This document shows, in pieces, positions 33,665 to 43,120 of a stretch of 46,214 nt of DNA. The position numbers and the translations under genes were made by a program. Source of the stretch: Snodgrassella alvi_G (GTDB lineage Bacteria; Pseudomonadota; Gammaproteobacteria; Burkholderiales; Neisseriaceae); assembly GCA_946478525.1 (NCBI GenBank), contig CAMLCH010000016.1:1-46214 (forward strand), in the 5' to 3' direction. The notes beneath the pieces were generated by a model. That model saw nothing but the letters and a program-made list of their open reading frames with translations, was not told the origin of the DNA and did no database searches. The first letter of the stretch is position 1; each line of letters begins with the position of its first letter.

Positions 33665-34075
33665 CTAGTTTTGCCATTGTTTTTTTACTTTGTCCAGTGC
33701 ACGTCGATCGCGTTTAGTAGGGCGTCCATCTGGATAAGCAGCACTGATTTGACTAGCCTGATTAATGGCTTTTTGTTCAGTACGTTTTGCAGCAATAGTT
33801 TCATCTTCGGCATAAAGTAAACGTGCTTCTGGTGCCGGACGACGCATGGCATTAAAGCGTAAAACTTTAACACGGTAGGGTAATGAGTTTAATGTCAGAT
33901 CAATAATGTCACCAAGCTGAATTATTTTGCTGTTTTTCACTTTATTACCATTAACCAACACTCGCCCCAGTTCAATGTGTTTTTGCGCTAAAGCCCGGGT
34001 TTTAAAAAAGCGGGCACACCATAACCATTTATCTAGACGCATGACGTTGGCACTATTTAAACTATTTTTATTCAT
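33665..34075 (-). CDS. hslR: S4-domain RNA-binding protein, heat shock protein 15 type
   Basis: A 136-residue protein with an S4 RNA-binding domain at about residues 12-70 (MRLDKWLWCARFFKTRALA, then GRVLVNGNKVK) and a basic C-terminal tail rich in Arg and Lys (GRPTKRDRRALDKVKKQWQ). Hsp15 binds 50S subunits carrying nascent chains and helps ribosome recycling after heat stress. ATG at residue 12 (34042) is an alternative start, since family members often begin with that sequence. It stands alone, followed in the same direction by spacer. Confidence 0.9.
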   Translation of the reverse strand: MNKNSLNSANVMRLDKWLWCARFFKTRALAQKHIELGRVLVNGNKVKNSKIIQLGDIIDLTLNSLPYRVKVLRFNAMRRPAPEARLLYAEDETIAAKRTEQKAINQASQISAAYPDGRPTKRDRRALDKVKKQWQN

Positions 34076-34173
34076 GGATTCAATTCGGTTGCTTTAACTG
34101 CCTAATACTTTAAACAATATCGGGTAGTAAGTTTATTTTTTTACTTAGCTTGTCGTTAAGAATAAAAAAGTTA

Positions 34174-35403
34174 CTATTCAAATTCATTTTCTGGGATCTC
34201 GAATACCTGCCGCATGTAAGCTAAGAAAGTATTGTTATCGGTCATGGTTTTCCCGGGAGAATCGGAGATTTTGGCAACTGATTGTCCATTACATTCCACT
34301 AGTTTTAAAACGATGTTTAACGGTTTCAGACCCATGTCATTAGTAAGATTAGTACCAATACCAAAACTAGTTTTAAAGCGTTGATTAAAATAAAGATATA
34401 AATCCCAAGCCCTAGGTAAATCTAATCCGTCACTAAAGGTCAGCATTTTGTTGCGACTATCGATTTTGAGTTTTTTATAATGGGCATAGGCTTTCTCTCC
34501 CCATTCATATGGATCACCACTATCATGACGTAAACCGTCAAATAGTTTGGCAAAATATAAATCAAAATCGCGCAAAAAAGCATTCATACCTACTACATCT
34601 GTCAGAGCTATACCCAGATCTCCGCGATATTCATGTACCCATGATTCTAATGCCGCTTTCTGAAAATCTCTTAATCTGACATCTAAAGCCTGAAAGGCCT
34701 GAAAGAATTCATGTGCCATGGTACCAATTGGAGTGAGACCCAATTCTTTAGCCAGATGAACATTGCTGGTACCCCGTAACACCGAGGGTGCAGCTTCATG
34801 GAGGGTTTTAATAACATGTTTATGCCAAGCAAAGCGATAGCGTCTTCTGGTGCCAAAATCACTGACTACAAAAGGGGAGGGATATTGATGCTGCTGTTGT
34901 GCATAGTAACGCAGCAGTTCAGCTTTTTCCTGCAGGCGTCTTTCACCTTCGGCCAATACTGCCGGTGTTTCCAAAGGGCGGAAATACAATTCATTTACGA
35001 TGGAAAGGACAAAGATTTCAAAAAACATTGCCTGAATAATCGGCCCTTCAATTCGGATATTAAGATAGCCGTTTTGATCAACTGAAGTATGGATAAAACG
35101 TCTTTTCAGCTGAAATAATTCCATATAATCGACAAAATCGCTTTTAATAAAGCGTAAATTGCGTAGGTATTGCAAATCATCAGGACTAAATTTGATAGCA
35201 CAAAGTCGATCAAGTTCCCAGTCGAGCTCTTCTTTAATATTTCCTAATGGGTAAATCGTGTCATGATTATTGCGACAGCGAAATTCATAGACACCGGTTG
35301 CCTGTGGGAATTGATGTAATACGACTTGCAACATGGTGAATTTATATAAGTCGGTATCGAGGAGGGACTGAATAATAGGCGGGCGCTCGGTGTCTATCGT
35401 CAT
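34174..35403 (-). CDS. pncB: Nicotinate phosphoribosyltransferase
   Basis: Forms nicotinate mononucleotide from nicotinate and PRPP in the NAD salvage pathway. The 409-residue length is normal. Signatures are SLLDTDLYKFTMLQ at the N-terminus, SDFGTRRRYRF, GTSNVHLAKELGLTPIGTMAHE with the phosphorylated histidine in the last segment, and FDGLRHDSGDPYEWGEKA in the phosphoribosyl-binding part. No clear ribosome site before the ATG, but the N-terminus fits the family. Not obviously in an operon with its neighbours. Confidence 0.97.
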   Translation of the reverse strand: MTIDTERPPIIQSLLDTDLYKFTMLQVVLHQFPQATGVYEFRCRNNHDTIYPLGNIKEELDWELDRLCAIKFSPDDLQYLRNLRFIKSDFVDYMELFQLKRRFIHTSVDQNGYLNIRIEGPIIQAMFFEIFVLSIVNELYFRPLETPAVLAEGERRLQEKAELLRYYAQQQHQYPSPFVVSDFGTRRRYRFAWHKHVIKTLHEAAPSVLRGTSNVHLAKELGLTPIGTMAHEFFQAFQALDVRLRDFQKAALESWVHEYRGDLGIALTDVVGMNAFLRDFDLYFAKLFDGLRHDSGDPYEWGEKAYAHYKKLKIDSRNKMLTFSDGLDLPRAWDLYLYFNQRFKTSFGIGTNLTNDMGLKPLNIVLKLVECNGQSVAKISDSPGKTMTDNNTFLAYMRQVFEIPENEFE

Positions 35404-35476
35404 AGTATGAATTCAGAAGTCAAGTAATGGTTAATTATTTAAATATTTCACATTTCAGGCTGAGATAAAGGTTTAA

Positions 35477-35926
35477 TCATTTATTCTGATTACTCTCAAG
35501 AACCGGCATTTCAAAATGCCCCCGTGCAAAAGCTATTGGTTGTTCGGGGTCATCCTGCCACATGCTTACAGAAACTTGCGAGATTCGACGACCAGCATGC
35601 AGAATCTGACATTGTGCATAGCAATCCTGAGGTTTACCCCCGCGTAAATAATCTATAGCAAAATCAATTAAAGTAATTGGTTCTTTCTGCGCTGTTTGTT
35701 CGGTCAAATAAAGATTGATACAACTTTGCAGAAATCCAGCCAGTAAACCACCATGTAATCTATATATAAATACATTACCTATATTTTGTTTAGCGAAAGG
35801 TAAATGATATACACGATGGCCATGCTGATTATTCCCAATCTGCAAATTGATAGCCCGACAGTAAGGTTTAAGCTGGTGTATTTGTTCAGTTAATAATTCA
35901 TCAATCAGGAAATACAAATTACTCAT
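35477..35926 (-). CDS. Hotdog-fold thioesterase-like protein, catalytic acid replaced
   Basis: A 149-residue PaaI-like hotdog protein. It has RLHGGLLAGFLQ at residues 56-67, matching the family pattern H-G-G followed nine residues after the His by an acid; here that position is Gln67 rather than Asp/Glu. The start overlaps the stop of the next hotdog gene by 4 bases (ATGA, 35923-35926), so both are coupled and may form a mixed oligomer. Substrate unknown; probably an acyl-CoA. Confidence 0.8.
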   Translation of the reverse strand: MSNLYFLIDELLTEQIHQLKPYCRAINLQIGNNQHGHRVYHLPFAKQNIGNVFIYRLHGGLLAGFLQSCINLYLTEQTAQKEPITLIDFAIDYLRGGKPQDCYAQCQILHAGRRISQVSVSMWQDDPEQPIAFARGHFEMPVLESNQNK

Positions 35927-36402
35927 TTATGTTGCTCCTGTTGCATATAAGCATTTAGGGCCTGTTTTTCTGCTGCGCTGAGAGGAGTATGGATAAAAGT
36001 ACACATACCTAATGCAAAGGGTTGATTTTCATCTTCCTGATAACAGTGGCTACGAATAAAAGCGATTTGACCTTCTAAACGATAACAATTGCCACGGACA
36101 TGCACTGCTTTACCTTTAACGGGAGACGATAAGTAATCGACACGCATATCCACGGTTGCTGTATTTTCAAACTCATTTAACTGCGCTGCCAATGCTGTCA
36201 CTGAAGCCATATCTATCAGCGTAGTGATAACACCGCCATGAATATTACCAGTACGTTTATCAGCAATTAGATCATCACGCCAGGAAGCAGTAATAACTGG
36301 CTGGTTAGTACTACAATCGCCAGATATCCCTAACCACCGACAATGGGGCAGATTTAAAATATGATGAAAAAAAGCTTGAAACATCTGAGGATTGACAGGC
36401 AT
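35923..36402 (-). CDS. PaaI-family hotdog thioesterase
   Basis: A 159-residue hotdog protein from ATG 36402, with AAGAGA 8 bases upstream (an upstream TTG at 36420 is unlikely). It has the complete PaaI motif NIHGGVITTLIDMASVTAL with His55 and the catalytic-position Asp64, followed by ATVDMRVDYLSSPVKGKAV, typical of the second half of the fold. Members hydrolyse aromatic or medium-chain acyl-CoA thioesters. It forms a two-gene operon with the divergent hotdog gene at 35477. Confidence 0.87.
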   Translation of the reverse strand: MPVNPQMFQAFFHHILNLPHCRWLGISGDCSTNQPVITASWRDDLIADKRTGNIHGGVITTLIDMASVTALAAQLNEFENTATVDMRVDYLSSPVKGKAVHVRGNCYRLEGQIAFIRSHCYQEDENQPFALGMCTFIHTPLSAAEKQALNAYMQQEQHK

Positions 36403-36504
36403 GATTATTTCTCTTATCAATATTTTATGCTTGTGCGTATGATAGGGCTTTTGCTTAATTTTGTCATTACTTTGTCTTAATTCAAAGTTGCCAGCAATTA
36501 AGGG

Positions 36505-37317
36505 TTAATGATTAATTGTCTGAATAAGGATGGGCTCAGCATTACTATTCTGTTGGATTTGAATTAATCCTTCTTTAGCAAGTTCAAGTAAAGCGATAAA
36601 AGTGGTAACAACCAAGGCCAGACTATCATTGCGACTAAATAATTGGGTAAATTTGCATTGTGATTGATTTTGTAACAAGCGTAAAACATAGGTCATTTGT
36701 GCGCGCACAGATATAGATTCTTTTACTATATGATGACTACGATTGTGTTGAGAACGCGCTAATATAGACAACCAAGCACGAGTAAGATCGGCTACTTGAA
36801 CTTGTGGTGGTTGCGTAATTGCAATTATTTCTACCGGTAACCATGCCCAGGCAAAATCTCTACCAGCACGGGGCAGCATATCTAGATCAGCAGCTGCCAG
36901 CTTCATTTGTTCATAGGCCAGTAAACGGCGAACTAATTCTGCGCGTGGATCAATTTCTTCTTCATCTGCAGGAGGGGGGGATGGTAAAAGTAAGCGGGTT
37001 TTAATTTCTATTAATACCGCAGCCATAAGTAGATATTCAGCAGTAAGATCAAGTTCATGCTTTTGCATTTGCGCAATATAACCAAGATATTGTTCAGTAA
37101 TGGTTAGCATGGGAATATCCAGAACATCAATATTTTGTTTACGTATTAAATACAATAACAGATCAAGTGGACCCTCAAAACTTTGTAAAACCACTGTCAA
37201 AGCATCAGGAGGAATAAATAAATCTTGTGGAATTTCTGTTACCGGCTGACCAAATAGCCAGGCAATAGTGCTATTGTCAGCTGTTTTTATTTTAGTGGAG
37301 TTTATTATGGTCGACAT
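36505..37317 (-). CDS. scpA: Segregation and condensation protein A
   Basis: Kleisin that bridges SMC and ScpB in the chromosome-condensing complex. The 270-residue protein from ATG 37317 (preceded by GGAAA) has the N-terminal kleisin motif VVLQSFEGPLDLLLYLIRKQNIDVLDIPM and AEYLLMAAVLIEIKTRLLLP; the C-terminal winged helix region is FTQLFSRNDSLALVVTTFIALLELAKEGLI. The longer frame to 37395 lies in the preceding gene and is rejected. The start overlaps the end of tcdA by 13 bases. Confidence 0.95.
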   Translation of the reverse strand: MSTIINSTKIKTADNSTIAWLFGQPVTEIPQDLFIPPDALTVVLQSFEGPLDLLLYLIRKQNIDVLDIPMLTITEQYLGYIAQMQKHELDLTAEYLLMAAVLIEIKTRLLLPSPPPADEEEIDPRAELVRRLLAYEQMKLAAADLDMLPRAGRDFAWAWLPVEIIAITQPPQVQVADLTRAWLSILARSQHNRSHHIVKESISVRAQMTYVLRLLQNQSQCKFTQLFSRNDSLALVVTTFIALLELAKEGLIQIQQNSNAEPILIQTINH

Positions 37318-38081
37318 AAATTTTCCAGACAGCTCTGCGCACATTGCAATCCAAAGCTTGCAGTAACAACCATGGATGCTCCATAACCAGCACAAGATAA
37401 GCCTTGAGGGGCATTTTTTTCTGCGCTACAACTATTGGATTGGGGCAAGGTAATATTTTCTGTAGAAAAAATACAAGGAATATGCATTTTATCTTTAAGT
37501 GAACGACTAAACCCATACTGTTTGCGTAAGACGTATCGCATATTGGCCAGCATACGGTCATGGGTTACCTTACTCAAATCTGCTTTTTGGATTAAAGCAG
37601 CGTTTTTTTGTCCACCTGCGCCACCAGAGACAATGAAAGGCTGTTTTGACTGGATAAAATGTGCTGCCATGGCTGCTTTAACCCGTACCTGATCAATCGC
37701 ATCGATGACAAAATCAAAAGGCTGACTAAAGATGGCAGCAATATTATCCAATTCAACAAAGTCTTCAATGCAGTTAATGACACAGTCTGGATTAATATCA
37801 CTGATTCGTTCGGCTAAAGCATCAACTTTTGGTTTGCCAATCAAACTAATTAAAGCTGGTAGCTGACGATTGATATTAGATTCAGCTATATTATCCAGAT
37901 CAATTAAAGTTAGTTGCCCGATGCCACTACGTGCCAGTGCTTCTACTGCCCAGGAACCAACTCCGCCGACGCCGACGATACATACATGCGCCTGAGCAAA
38001 ACGCGTTAGATTATCTTGACCATATAAGCGGGCAATGCCACCAAAGCGGCGTTGATAATGGGTGCTAAAAAAATCAGACAT
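37305..38081 (-). CDS. tcdA: tRNA threonylcarbamoyladenosine dehydratase (ThiF/E1-like)
   Basis: Converts t6A37 in tRNA to its cyclic form using ATP. The 258-residue protein from ATG 38081 opens with FFSTHYQRRFGGIARLYG, has the adenylation loop GVGGVGSWAVEALARSGIG and the ribose-binding LIDLDNIAESNINRQ, plus FVIDAIDQVRVKAA and ISGGAGGQ-like IVSGGAGGQKNAA. These fit CsdL/TcdA rather than MoeB or ThiF. It is divergent from uspA and overlaps scpA by 13 bases, so the pair is likely one transcript. Confidence 0.94.
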   Translation of the reverse strand: MSDFFSTHYQRRFGGIARLYGQDNLTRFAQAHVCIVGVGGVGSWAVEALARSGIGQLTLIDLDNIAESNINRQLPALISLIGKPKVDALAERISDINPDCVINCIEDFVELDNIAAIFSQPFDFVIDAIDQVRVKAAMAAHFIQSKQPFIVSGGAGGQKNAALIQKADLSKVTHDRMLANMRYVLRKQYGFSRSLKDKMHIPCIFSTENITLPQSNSCSAEKNAPQGLSCAGYGASMVVTASFGLQCAQSCLENLCRP

Positions 38082-38182
38082 TGATATCACATTAAATTTT
38101 AAGAAAGCGATTTTTGGCTAACCGTAGTATTATACTGTATCTGGTTCACATTCGAATTGTTAAGACTGAAAAGGAGAGCTTC

Positions 38183-38647
38183 ATGTATAAACATTTATTG
38201 GTAGCGGTAGATGGAAGTCATACTTCTGAAAATGCCCTTGATCATGCAATTGGTTTGGCCCAGGGAGAAAATGCTGAACTGACTTTGGTAAACGTTGCCA
38301 ATCCAACTGAATACATGGCCTTAGCTCCAGAGTTTTTGCAACATGAAAGCTATGAAGCAGCTGCGTTATCAGAAGGTAACAGCGTACTTGATGAGGCGAT
38401 GAAAAAAGCAATCGCGAAATTACCTGCTGAAAAAGTGCACCGTCATTTACTGGTGGCTAATAAGGGAGTTAAAGAAATGGCTCAGTTGTTGGTTGACTAC
38501 GCCGATGAACAAGGTAATGATATTATTATCCTGGGTACTCATGGTCGCAGCGGGTTAATGCATTTATTGATGGGTAGTTTTGCCGAGACAGTTATGCGTG
38601 AGACAAATTTGCCATTATTAATCATTCGTAGCGAAAGTGAAGCATAG
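38183..38647 (+). CDS. Universal stress protein A family
   Basis: A 154-residue single-domain USP from ATG 38183, which has AAAGGAG just upstream; a longer frame from 38114 has no support. It starts YKHLLVAVDGSHTSENAL and ends with the ATP-binding loop GTHGRSGLMHLLMGSFAETV (G-2x-G-9x-G-S/T), so it is probably an ATP-binding type. USPs accumulate under starvation and stress. It is monocistronic, followed by a strong terminator. Confidence 0.94.
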   Translation: MYKHLLVAVDGSHTSENALDHAIGLAQGENAELTLVNVANPTEYMALAPEFLQHESYEAAALSEGNSVLDEAMKKAIAKLPAEKVHRHLLVANKGVKEMAQLLVDYADEQGNDIIILGTHGRSGLMHLLMGSFAETVMRETNLPLLIIRSESEA

Positions 38648-38654
38648 ATAACAT

Positions 38655-38687
38655 AAAAAAACTGCTTCGATAAGAAGCAGTTTTTTT
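38655..38687. terminator. Terminator of the universal stress gene
   Basis: A7, CTGCTTC (38662-38668), a 5-base loop, GAAGCAG (38674-38680) and T7: a perfect intrinsic terminator 14 bases after the stop. Its flanks make it potentially active on both strands. Confidence 0.95.
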
Positions 38688-38962
38688 ATAACTTGTCTTT
38701 ATATATTCATTAAAACAGAGTGCTGTTGATCCGGTTATTGTGCAATTCGGACATAATACAAAGTAAGTTTATATAGAATAAATAATAATATTAATTAAAA
38801 AATATGATCATTTAATTTTAAAATATAAATAATTAATTATAATCAATTATTTATATCGCTGTACACAAAATAATATATTTTGACGTAATATTTTCAGTTT
38901 TTCAGGCTAAATTTTGTTAATTATTCAATTAAAATTCGCAAGCAAAAAATATATATTTGGTG
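38688..38962. other. Gene-free AT-rich spacer
   Basis: About 275 bases between two converging genes; nothing recognisable. Confidence 0.4.
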
Positions 38963-39024
38963 TTTTAAAATCAGACAGTTTAGCTAAATTATTTTTGCAT
39001 TTTAACAACTGTCTGATCTTAAAA
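38963..39024 (-). terminator. Long inverted repeat after the isochorismatase-family gene
   Basis: TTTTAAAATCAGACAGTT (38963-38980) and AACTGTCTGATCTTAAAA (39007-39024) pair with one mismatch, around a 26-base loop. It lies immediately beyond the stop at 39028, and the A/T ends provide a T run on the minus strand, so it likely ends that transcript. Confidence 0.65.
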
Positions 39025-39027
39025 ATT

Positions 39028-39570
39028 TCAACGAATATATTTTTTATGAATTTCTTTAAATTGAGGGTGGGTTGCTGCGCCAAGCCATTCAAAGGCAATC
39101 ATTTCACGGCCAACGATTTCACAGCCATGAGCCTGCAAACGTGTTATAGCCAGCTTTACATCTTTGTTTTGACGAGAACCGATAGAATCAGACACTACAA
39201 AGACCTCATAGCCATTGCTTCGCAAATCCAGTGCAGTTTGTAAAACACAAATATGAGCTTCAATTCCGGTGATCACAATCTGACTGGCGTTATTAAGTAT
39301 TTGTGGCGTTAACACTCCTGCAGAAAAAACAGAAAAAGCTTGTTTATGCACAATTTTTGCGTTCGGAGCAGCCTTTAGAATTTGCTCTGTGGTTGCACCG
39401 ATTTTGTCAGCACAATGTTCGCTAATAATAGTTGGAATGGCCAGATCATTGGCTAAAGAGGCCAGCCATAAATTATTAGTCATTAGTTGATCATTATCTG
39501 TTATGGCTGGTAATAAACGAGTTTGTAGATCAATCATTAATAAAGCGGAGTGTTTGCTGTTTAATAACAT
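39028..39570 (-). CDS. Isochorismatase-family cysteine hydrolase
   Basis: A 180-residue protein with the catalytic triad of the family: Asp14 in LMIDLQ, Lys76 in VHKQAFSVF, and nucleophile Cys108 in GIEAHICVLQTALDL. Such hydrolases act on amides (nicotinamidase-like), isochorismate or unknown substrates; the form most resembles the YcaC group. No operon partner is visible to suggest a substrate. Confidence 0.88.
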   Translation of the reverse strand: MLLNSKHSALLMIDLQTRLLPAITDNDQLMTNNLWLASLANDLAIPTIISEHCADKIGATTEQILKAAPNAKIVHKQAFSVFSAGVLTPQILNNASQIVITGIEAHICVLQTALDLRSNGYEVFVVSDSIGSRQNKDVKLAITRLQAHGCEIVGREMIAFEWLGAATHPQFKEIHKKYIR

Positions 39571-39688
39571 GATATAACTTTCAGTTTGAGTAAATCACAA
39601 GTGTGATCAAGCTAGTGTTGGTATCTCTTCTGCCATTTAAGGCAGAAGAGTGGCTTTAGTATTCATTTTTATACTGAATAACGCCAGT

Positions 39689-41566
39689 TTATCGTGCTGG
39701 AATGGTACCCAGACGTTTTGTAAGTGAATTTCTGGATTCACCAAAAATATGGGCATAATAGATGGTATTGGCCATTACATTTTTTACGTATGTACGGGTT
39801 TCATCAAAAGGAATCGTTTCCGCATAAATAGCACCCTCTAAAGGAAAATTGGCTTGCCAGCGTCGTGCACGACCCGGACCGGCATTGTATCCAGCAGTAG
39901 CTAGTATTTCATGCCCCAATTGTCGCCGAGCATTGGCCATATACCATGTACCCATACGTATATTGCCTTGCATGGTATTAATCTCGCTACTATTCATGTC
40001 TAGTTTTCGGGCAATCTCACGGGCAGTAGCCGGCATTACCTGCATTAGGCCTGCTGCACCAACACTGGATCGTGCTCCGATCATGAATCGACTTTCCTGT
40101 CGTATCAATCCATATACCCACGACGGATCAATACCCACTTGATTGGCATAGCGTACGGTTAAGTCTTTAAATGGAGCAGGGTAACGCAGGTTATAATTAA
40201 GTTTATTATCTGCTTTGTCAGCGCTGTAAATACCCATTTCATAAAAGCCATTACTTTCTGCCAGTGTTGCAGCTGCGATCAGAGTTTCTTCGTTAAAATC
40301 ACGAGTAGCATAGCGCCATTCTTGTTGTGCCTGTTTACGCATCGGCCAGTTGTTTTCACCTTGTGCTGTCCTGAACAAAACCAAAGCACGATCAATTTTT
40401 CCATCTACTGCTATTTTATTTTGCAAATATTTGCTGCTCTTTTCAACAGTATTCCGTATATCAACTTTTTTGCCTAAAGCTTCCTGTGCGAGTAATGAGT
40501 AAAAATTTCGACCACTTTTAGCCGCGCGCATAAACATTTTCTCAGCATCGCTGGTTTGTCCCTGAGCCTGATAACAGCGTCCGAGCCAGTATTGCCAGGT
40601 AGCTTGTTGTTGTAACTCTTCTGGCATGTTGCGGATAATTTGGCTTAATTTCTGCCAGCGTTGCAAACGTAAAGCTGAGCGAGCATACCATTCCCACATT
40701 TCTGCATCCATTTGTTGCGGGTCGGCACGATCGAAATAATTAAGTGCTGTCTCTGTATTCAAGCTAAAGGCTTGAGCTAATCCTAATTGTGCCCAGCCAA
40801 AGCCAATTTGCGCTGGTGTAAGATTGGCAGAAATTTGCTGTAACGTGTAAGCTGCATTGGGTTTATTTCGATTCTCTTTACCGGTAACCTGATACAATAA
40901 TGCTTCCTGTGCACCCATGCTGCCTCCGGCTGAACTGGTCAAAGGGTCAGGTAGAGGGCTTCCTAAAGCCTGAGCAAGATTACGGGCGTTGGAAATCTGA
41001 TTTTTGGCCAGCAAAACACGAACGCGATGCCAGCCTTTTTGCTGACTGATTTGCTGATTTTTTGCCGTATATTCTAAGAGTCTGTTACATCCTGTTGGTA
41101 AACCAGAGCTATATTGACTTAATTGATTAACCAAATCCTGATCATGTTCTATTCCACCCAAGTTGGCATAACATCGTGTTTCCTGATCTATTGATTTGAC
41201 GTCGAGCAGAGCATATTGCTCCCGAAATTTGCTCCAGTTTTGCTGTTTACCGAGTTGTTGAAGTAAAGCATTACGCAAACTATTGCTCATAGCACTTGCT
41301 GGCAAACGTTGTAAAAATTGCGATGCAAGTTCTGTATCACCGCTTTTAGTGGCTTTTAATAAAGTTTGATATTGCTGATAATTCTTAATAATACGATCAG
41401 GTGATTCAGTGGCCTGTGTTCCGACAAGTATGCCAGCACTTGAATTAATCGGTTGAATAGGCACTTCCTGTTGATTGCTGCATGCAGCTAAAATCAGTGC
41501 AGTCCCCGAAATTAAAGAATAAGAAAAGTTTAAACTCAATTTCAGCTTTTTTATTTTTTTAATCAA
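39689..41566 (-). CDS. slt: Lytic murein transglycosylase, lipoprotein form (Slt family)
   Basis: Cleaves peptidoglycan between MurNAc and GlcNAc, forming 1,6-anhydro ends. The best start is TTG 41566, with AAGGAA just upstream, giving 625 residues; the longer frame runs into trkH. The N-terminus has a lipobox ILAAC with Cys29, so the protein should be an outer-membrane lipoprotein. Residues 60-430 form a helical superhelix (U and L domains), and the C-terminal SLT domain has LIRQESRF with catalytic Glu near 491, GLMQVMPATA and ATAGYNAGPGRA. It follows trkH in the same direction. Confidence 0.93.
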   Translation of the reverse strand: MIKKIKKLKLSLNFSYSLISGTALILAACSNQQEVPIQPINSSAGILVGTQATESPDRIIKNYQQYQTLLKATKSGDTELASQFLQRLPASAMSNSLRNALLQQLGKQQNWSKFREQYALLDVKSIDQETRCYANLGGIEHDQDLVNQLSQYSSGLPTGCNRLLEYTAKNQQISQQKGWHRVRVLLAKNQISNARNLAQALGSPLPDPLTSSAGGSMGAQEALLYQVTGKENRNKPNAAYTLQQISANLTPAQIGFGWAQLGLAQAFSLNTETALNYFDRADPQQMDAEMWEWYARSALRLQRWQKLSQIIRNMPEELQQQATWQYWLGRCYQAQGQTSDAEKMFMRAAKSGRNFYSLLAQEALGKKVDIRNTVEKSSKYLQNKIAVDGKIDRALVLFRTAQGENNWPMRKQAQQEWRYATRDFNEETLIAAATLAESNGFYEMGIYSADKADNKLNYNLRYPAPFKDLTVRYANQVGIDPSWVYGLIRQESRFMIGARSSVGAAGLMQVMPATAREIARKLDMNSSEINTMQGNIRMGTWYMANARRQLGHEILATAGYNAGPGRARRWQANFPLEGAIYAETIPFDETRTYVKNVMANTIYYAHIFGESRNSLTKRLGTIPAR

Positions 41567-41603
41567 TTTGATTCCTTTAATTTTGTGATAATAATCAGAA
41601 TAC

Positions 41604-43109
41604 TTATTTTTTCCAATAAGCTGGTGTAAAAAGAATAAAAACAGTAAATATTTCCAGTCGACCAAGCAGCATAAGCGTAATGCATAACCACTTTTGGATG
41701 TCAGTGAGCATAGCAAAATTATTTGAAGGACCCACAGCACCTAATCCGGGACCAGTATTAGTAATAGAGCTGATAGCAGCGGTTAATGCTGATAAAAAAT
41801 CCAGCCCACTTATCATAAGGGCAAAACAGAATAATATGATAGTAGTAAAATAGACAAATACAAATGCCATAACAGTAAGCGCACGACGATCAGGTATGTT
41901 GTTACCATTAATTTTTACCACACTGATTGCATTAGGGTGCAACATCATTATCATCTCACGCAAACTGAATTTAAATAGTACAATTGCCCGTATAGTTTTA
42001 ATACCACCGCCGGCAGAACCTCCGTTTGATAAAATATTAGCTAGAAAAAACATCCATAACGAAGCGATAAGTGGCCATTTGCCAAAATCAGTGTTGGCGT
42101 AGCCGTTTGCCAATCCGATAGAAATGAGATTAAAACCTGTGTAACGGAAAGCATCTATAAAAGAATAATAACTTTGCCACCATAAATAAAGAGAAATAGC
42201 AATAAAACTGAAAAAAAGTACACTGATTAGTACTTTTACTTCTTCATCTTGCCAGTAAAAACGCCAGCTTTTTTGACGCAGTGCATTGTAGTGATTAGTA
42301 AAATTGATAGCACCTAATAAAGTGGCAATACAAAGAATAATTTCTATAGGTACTGAATTGAAATATGCAATACTATTATCATGAGTGGAAAAACCACCCA
42401 AAGAAAATGCTGACATAGCATGACAGATGGCATCAAACCAATTCATTCCAGCTAACTTTAAAGCTAACACCGTAATCAGAGTAAATAATAAATAAACACC
42501 CCAAAGTTTTTTAGCGGTTTCAGAAATACGAGGCGCCATTTTATTATCTTTATTTACACCCGGTATTTCAGCTTTAAATAATTGAGTACCGCCGGCGCCA
42601 AGCATGGGCAAAATGGCTACGGCTAGCACAATAATGCCCATACCACCCAGCCAGTTAAGCATATGACGCCAAAAATTTAATGATGGTGCTAAGGTGTCCA
42701 GGCTGGTAAGAATGGTCGCACCAGTCGTCGTTAATCCAGAAATTGCTTCAAAATAGGCATTAGTAAAACTAAGTCCGGGCAAATAAATATAGAAGGGAAG
42801 ACTGGCAATCAGCGCAAAGCCAATCCACAACATAAAAACTAATGTATAACCATCTCGTGGGCGTAACTCACGGTTATAGCGCATGGTCAGTAACCAAGTA
42901 ATGGCACAAACACCAATACTAATTCCTGTAGTAAAGGCGAATGCTGGGAATACATGATCCATGTACATTAAAGAAACAATGGTTGGAATCAGTAATAACA
43001 ATGAAAATAAAAAGCCCGTCTTGGCTACCAGATGAGCTGTCGGAGCAATTTTATTAATAAACCCCAATTCTTTATGGTGCAGAGCAAATCGAATGTGAAA
43101 ATGGTTCAT
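41604..43109 (-). CDS. trkH: Trk potassium uptake protein TrkH
   Basis: Membrane channel-like subunit of the low-affinity K+ uptake system. The 501-residue protein has four pore repeats with selectivity-filter segments, visible as SGLTTTGATI, FSLGGFSTHDNS, SNGGSAGGGIKTIR and SSITNTGPGLG, and about ten membrane segments. It works with the TrkA regulator encoded 11 bases upstream in the same direction, so trkA-trkH form an operon, with slt as a third gene. Confidence 0.96.
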   Translation of the reverse strand: MNHFHIRFALHHKELGFINKIAPTAHLVAKTGFLFSLLLLIPTIVSLMYMDHVFPAFAFTTGISIGVCAITWLLTMRYNRELRPRDGYTLVFMLWIGFALIASLPFYIYLPGLSFTNAYFEAISGLTTTGATILTSLDTLAPSLNFWRHMLNWLGGMGIIVLAVAILPMLGAGGTQLFKAEIPGVNKDNKMAPRISETAKKLWGVYLLFTLITVLALKLAGMNWFDAICHAMSAFSLGGFSTHDNSIAYFNSVPIEIILCIATLLGAINFTNHYNALRQKSWRFYWQDEEVKVLISVLFFSFIAISLYLWWQSYYSFIDAFRYTGFNLISIGLANGYANTDFGKWPLIASLWMFFLANILSNGGSAGGGIKTIRAIVLFKFSLREMIMMLHPNAISVVKINGNNIPDRRALTVMAFVFVYFTTIILFCFALMISGLDFLSALTAAISSITNTGPGLGAVGPSNNFAMLTDIQKWLCITLMLLGRLEIFTVFILFTPAYWKK

Positions 43110-43120
43110 ATAGATCTGCC

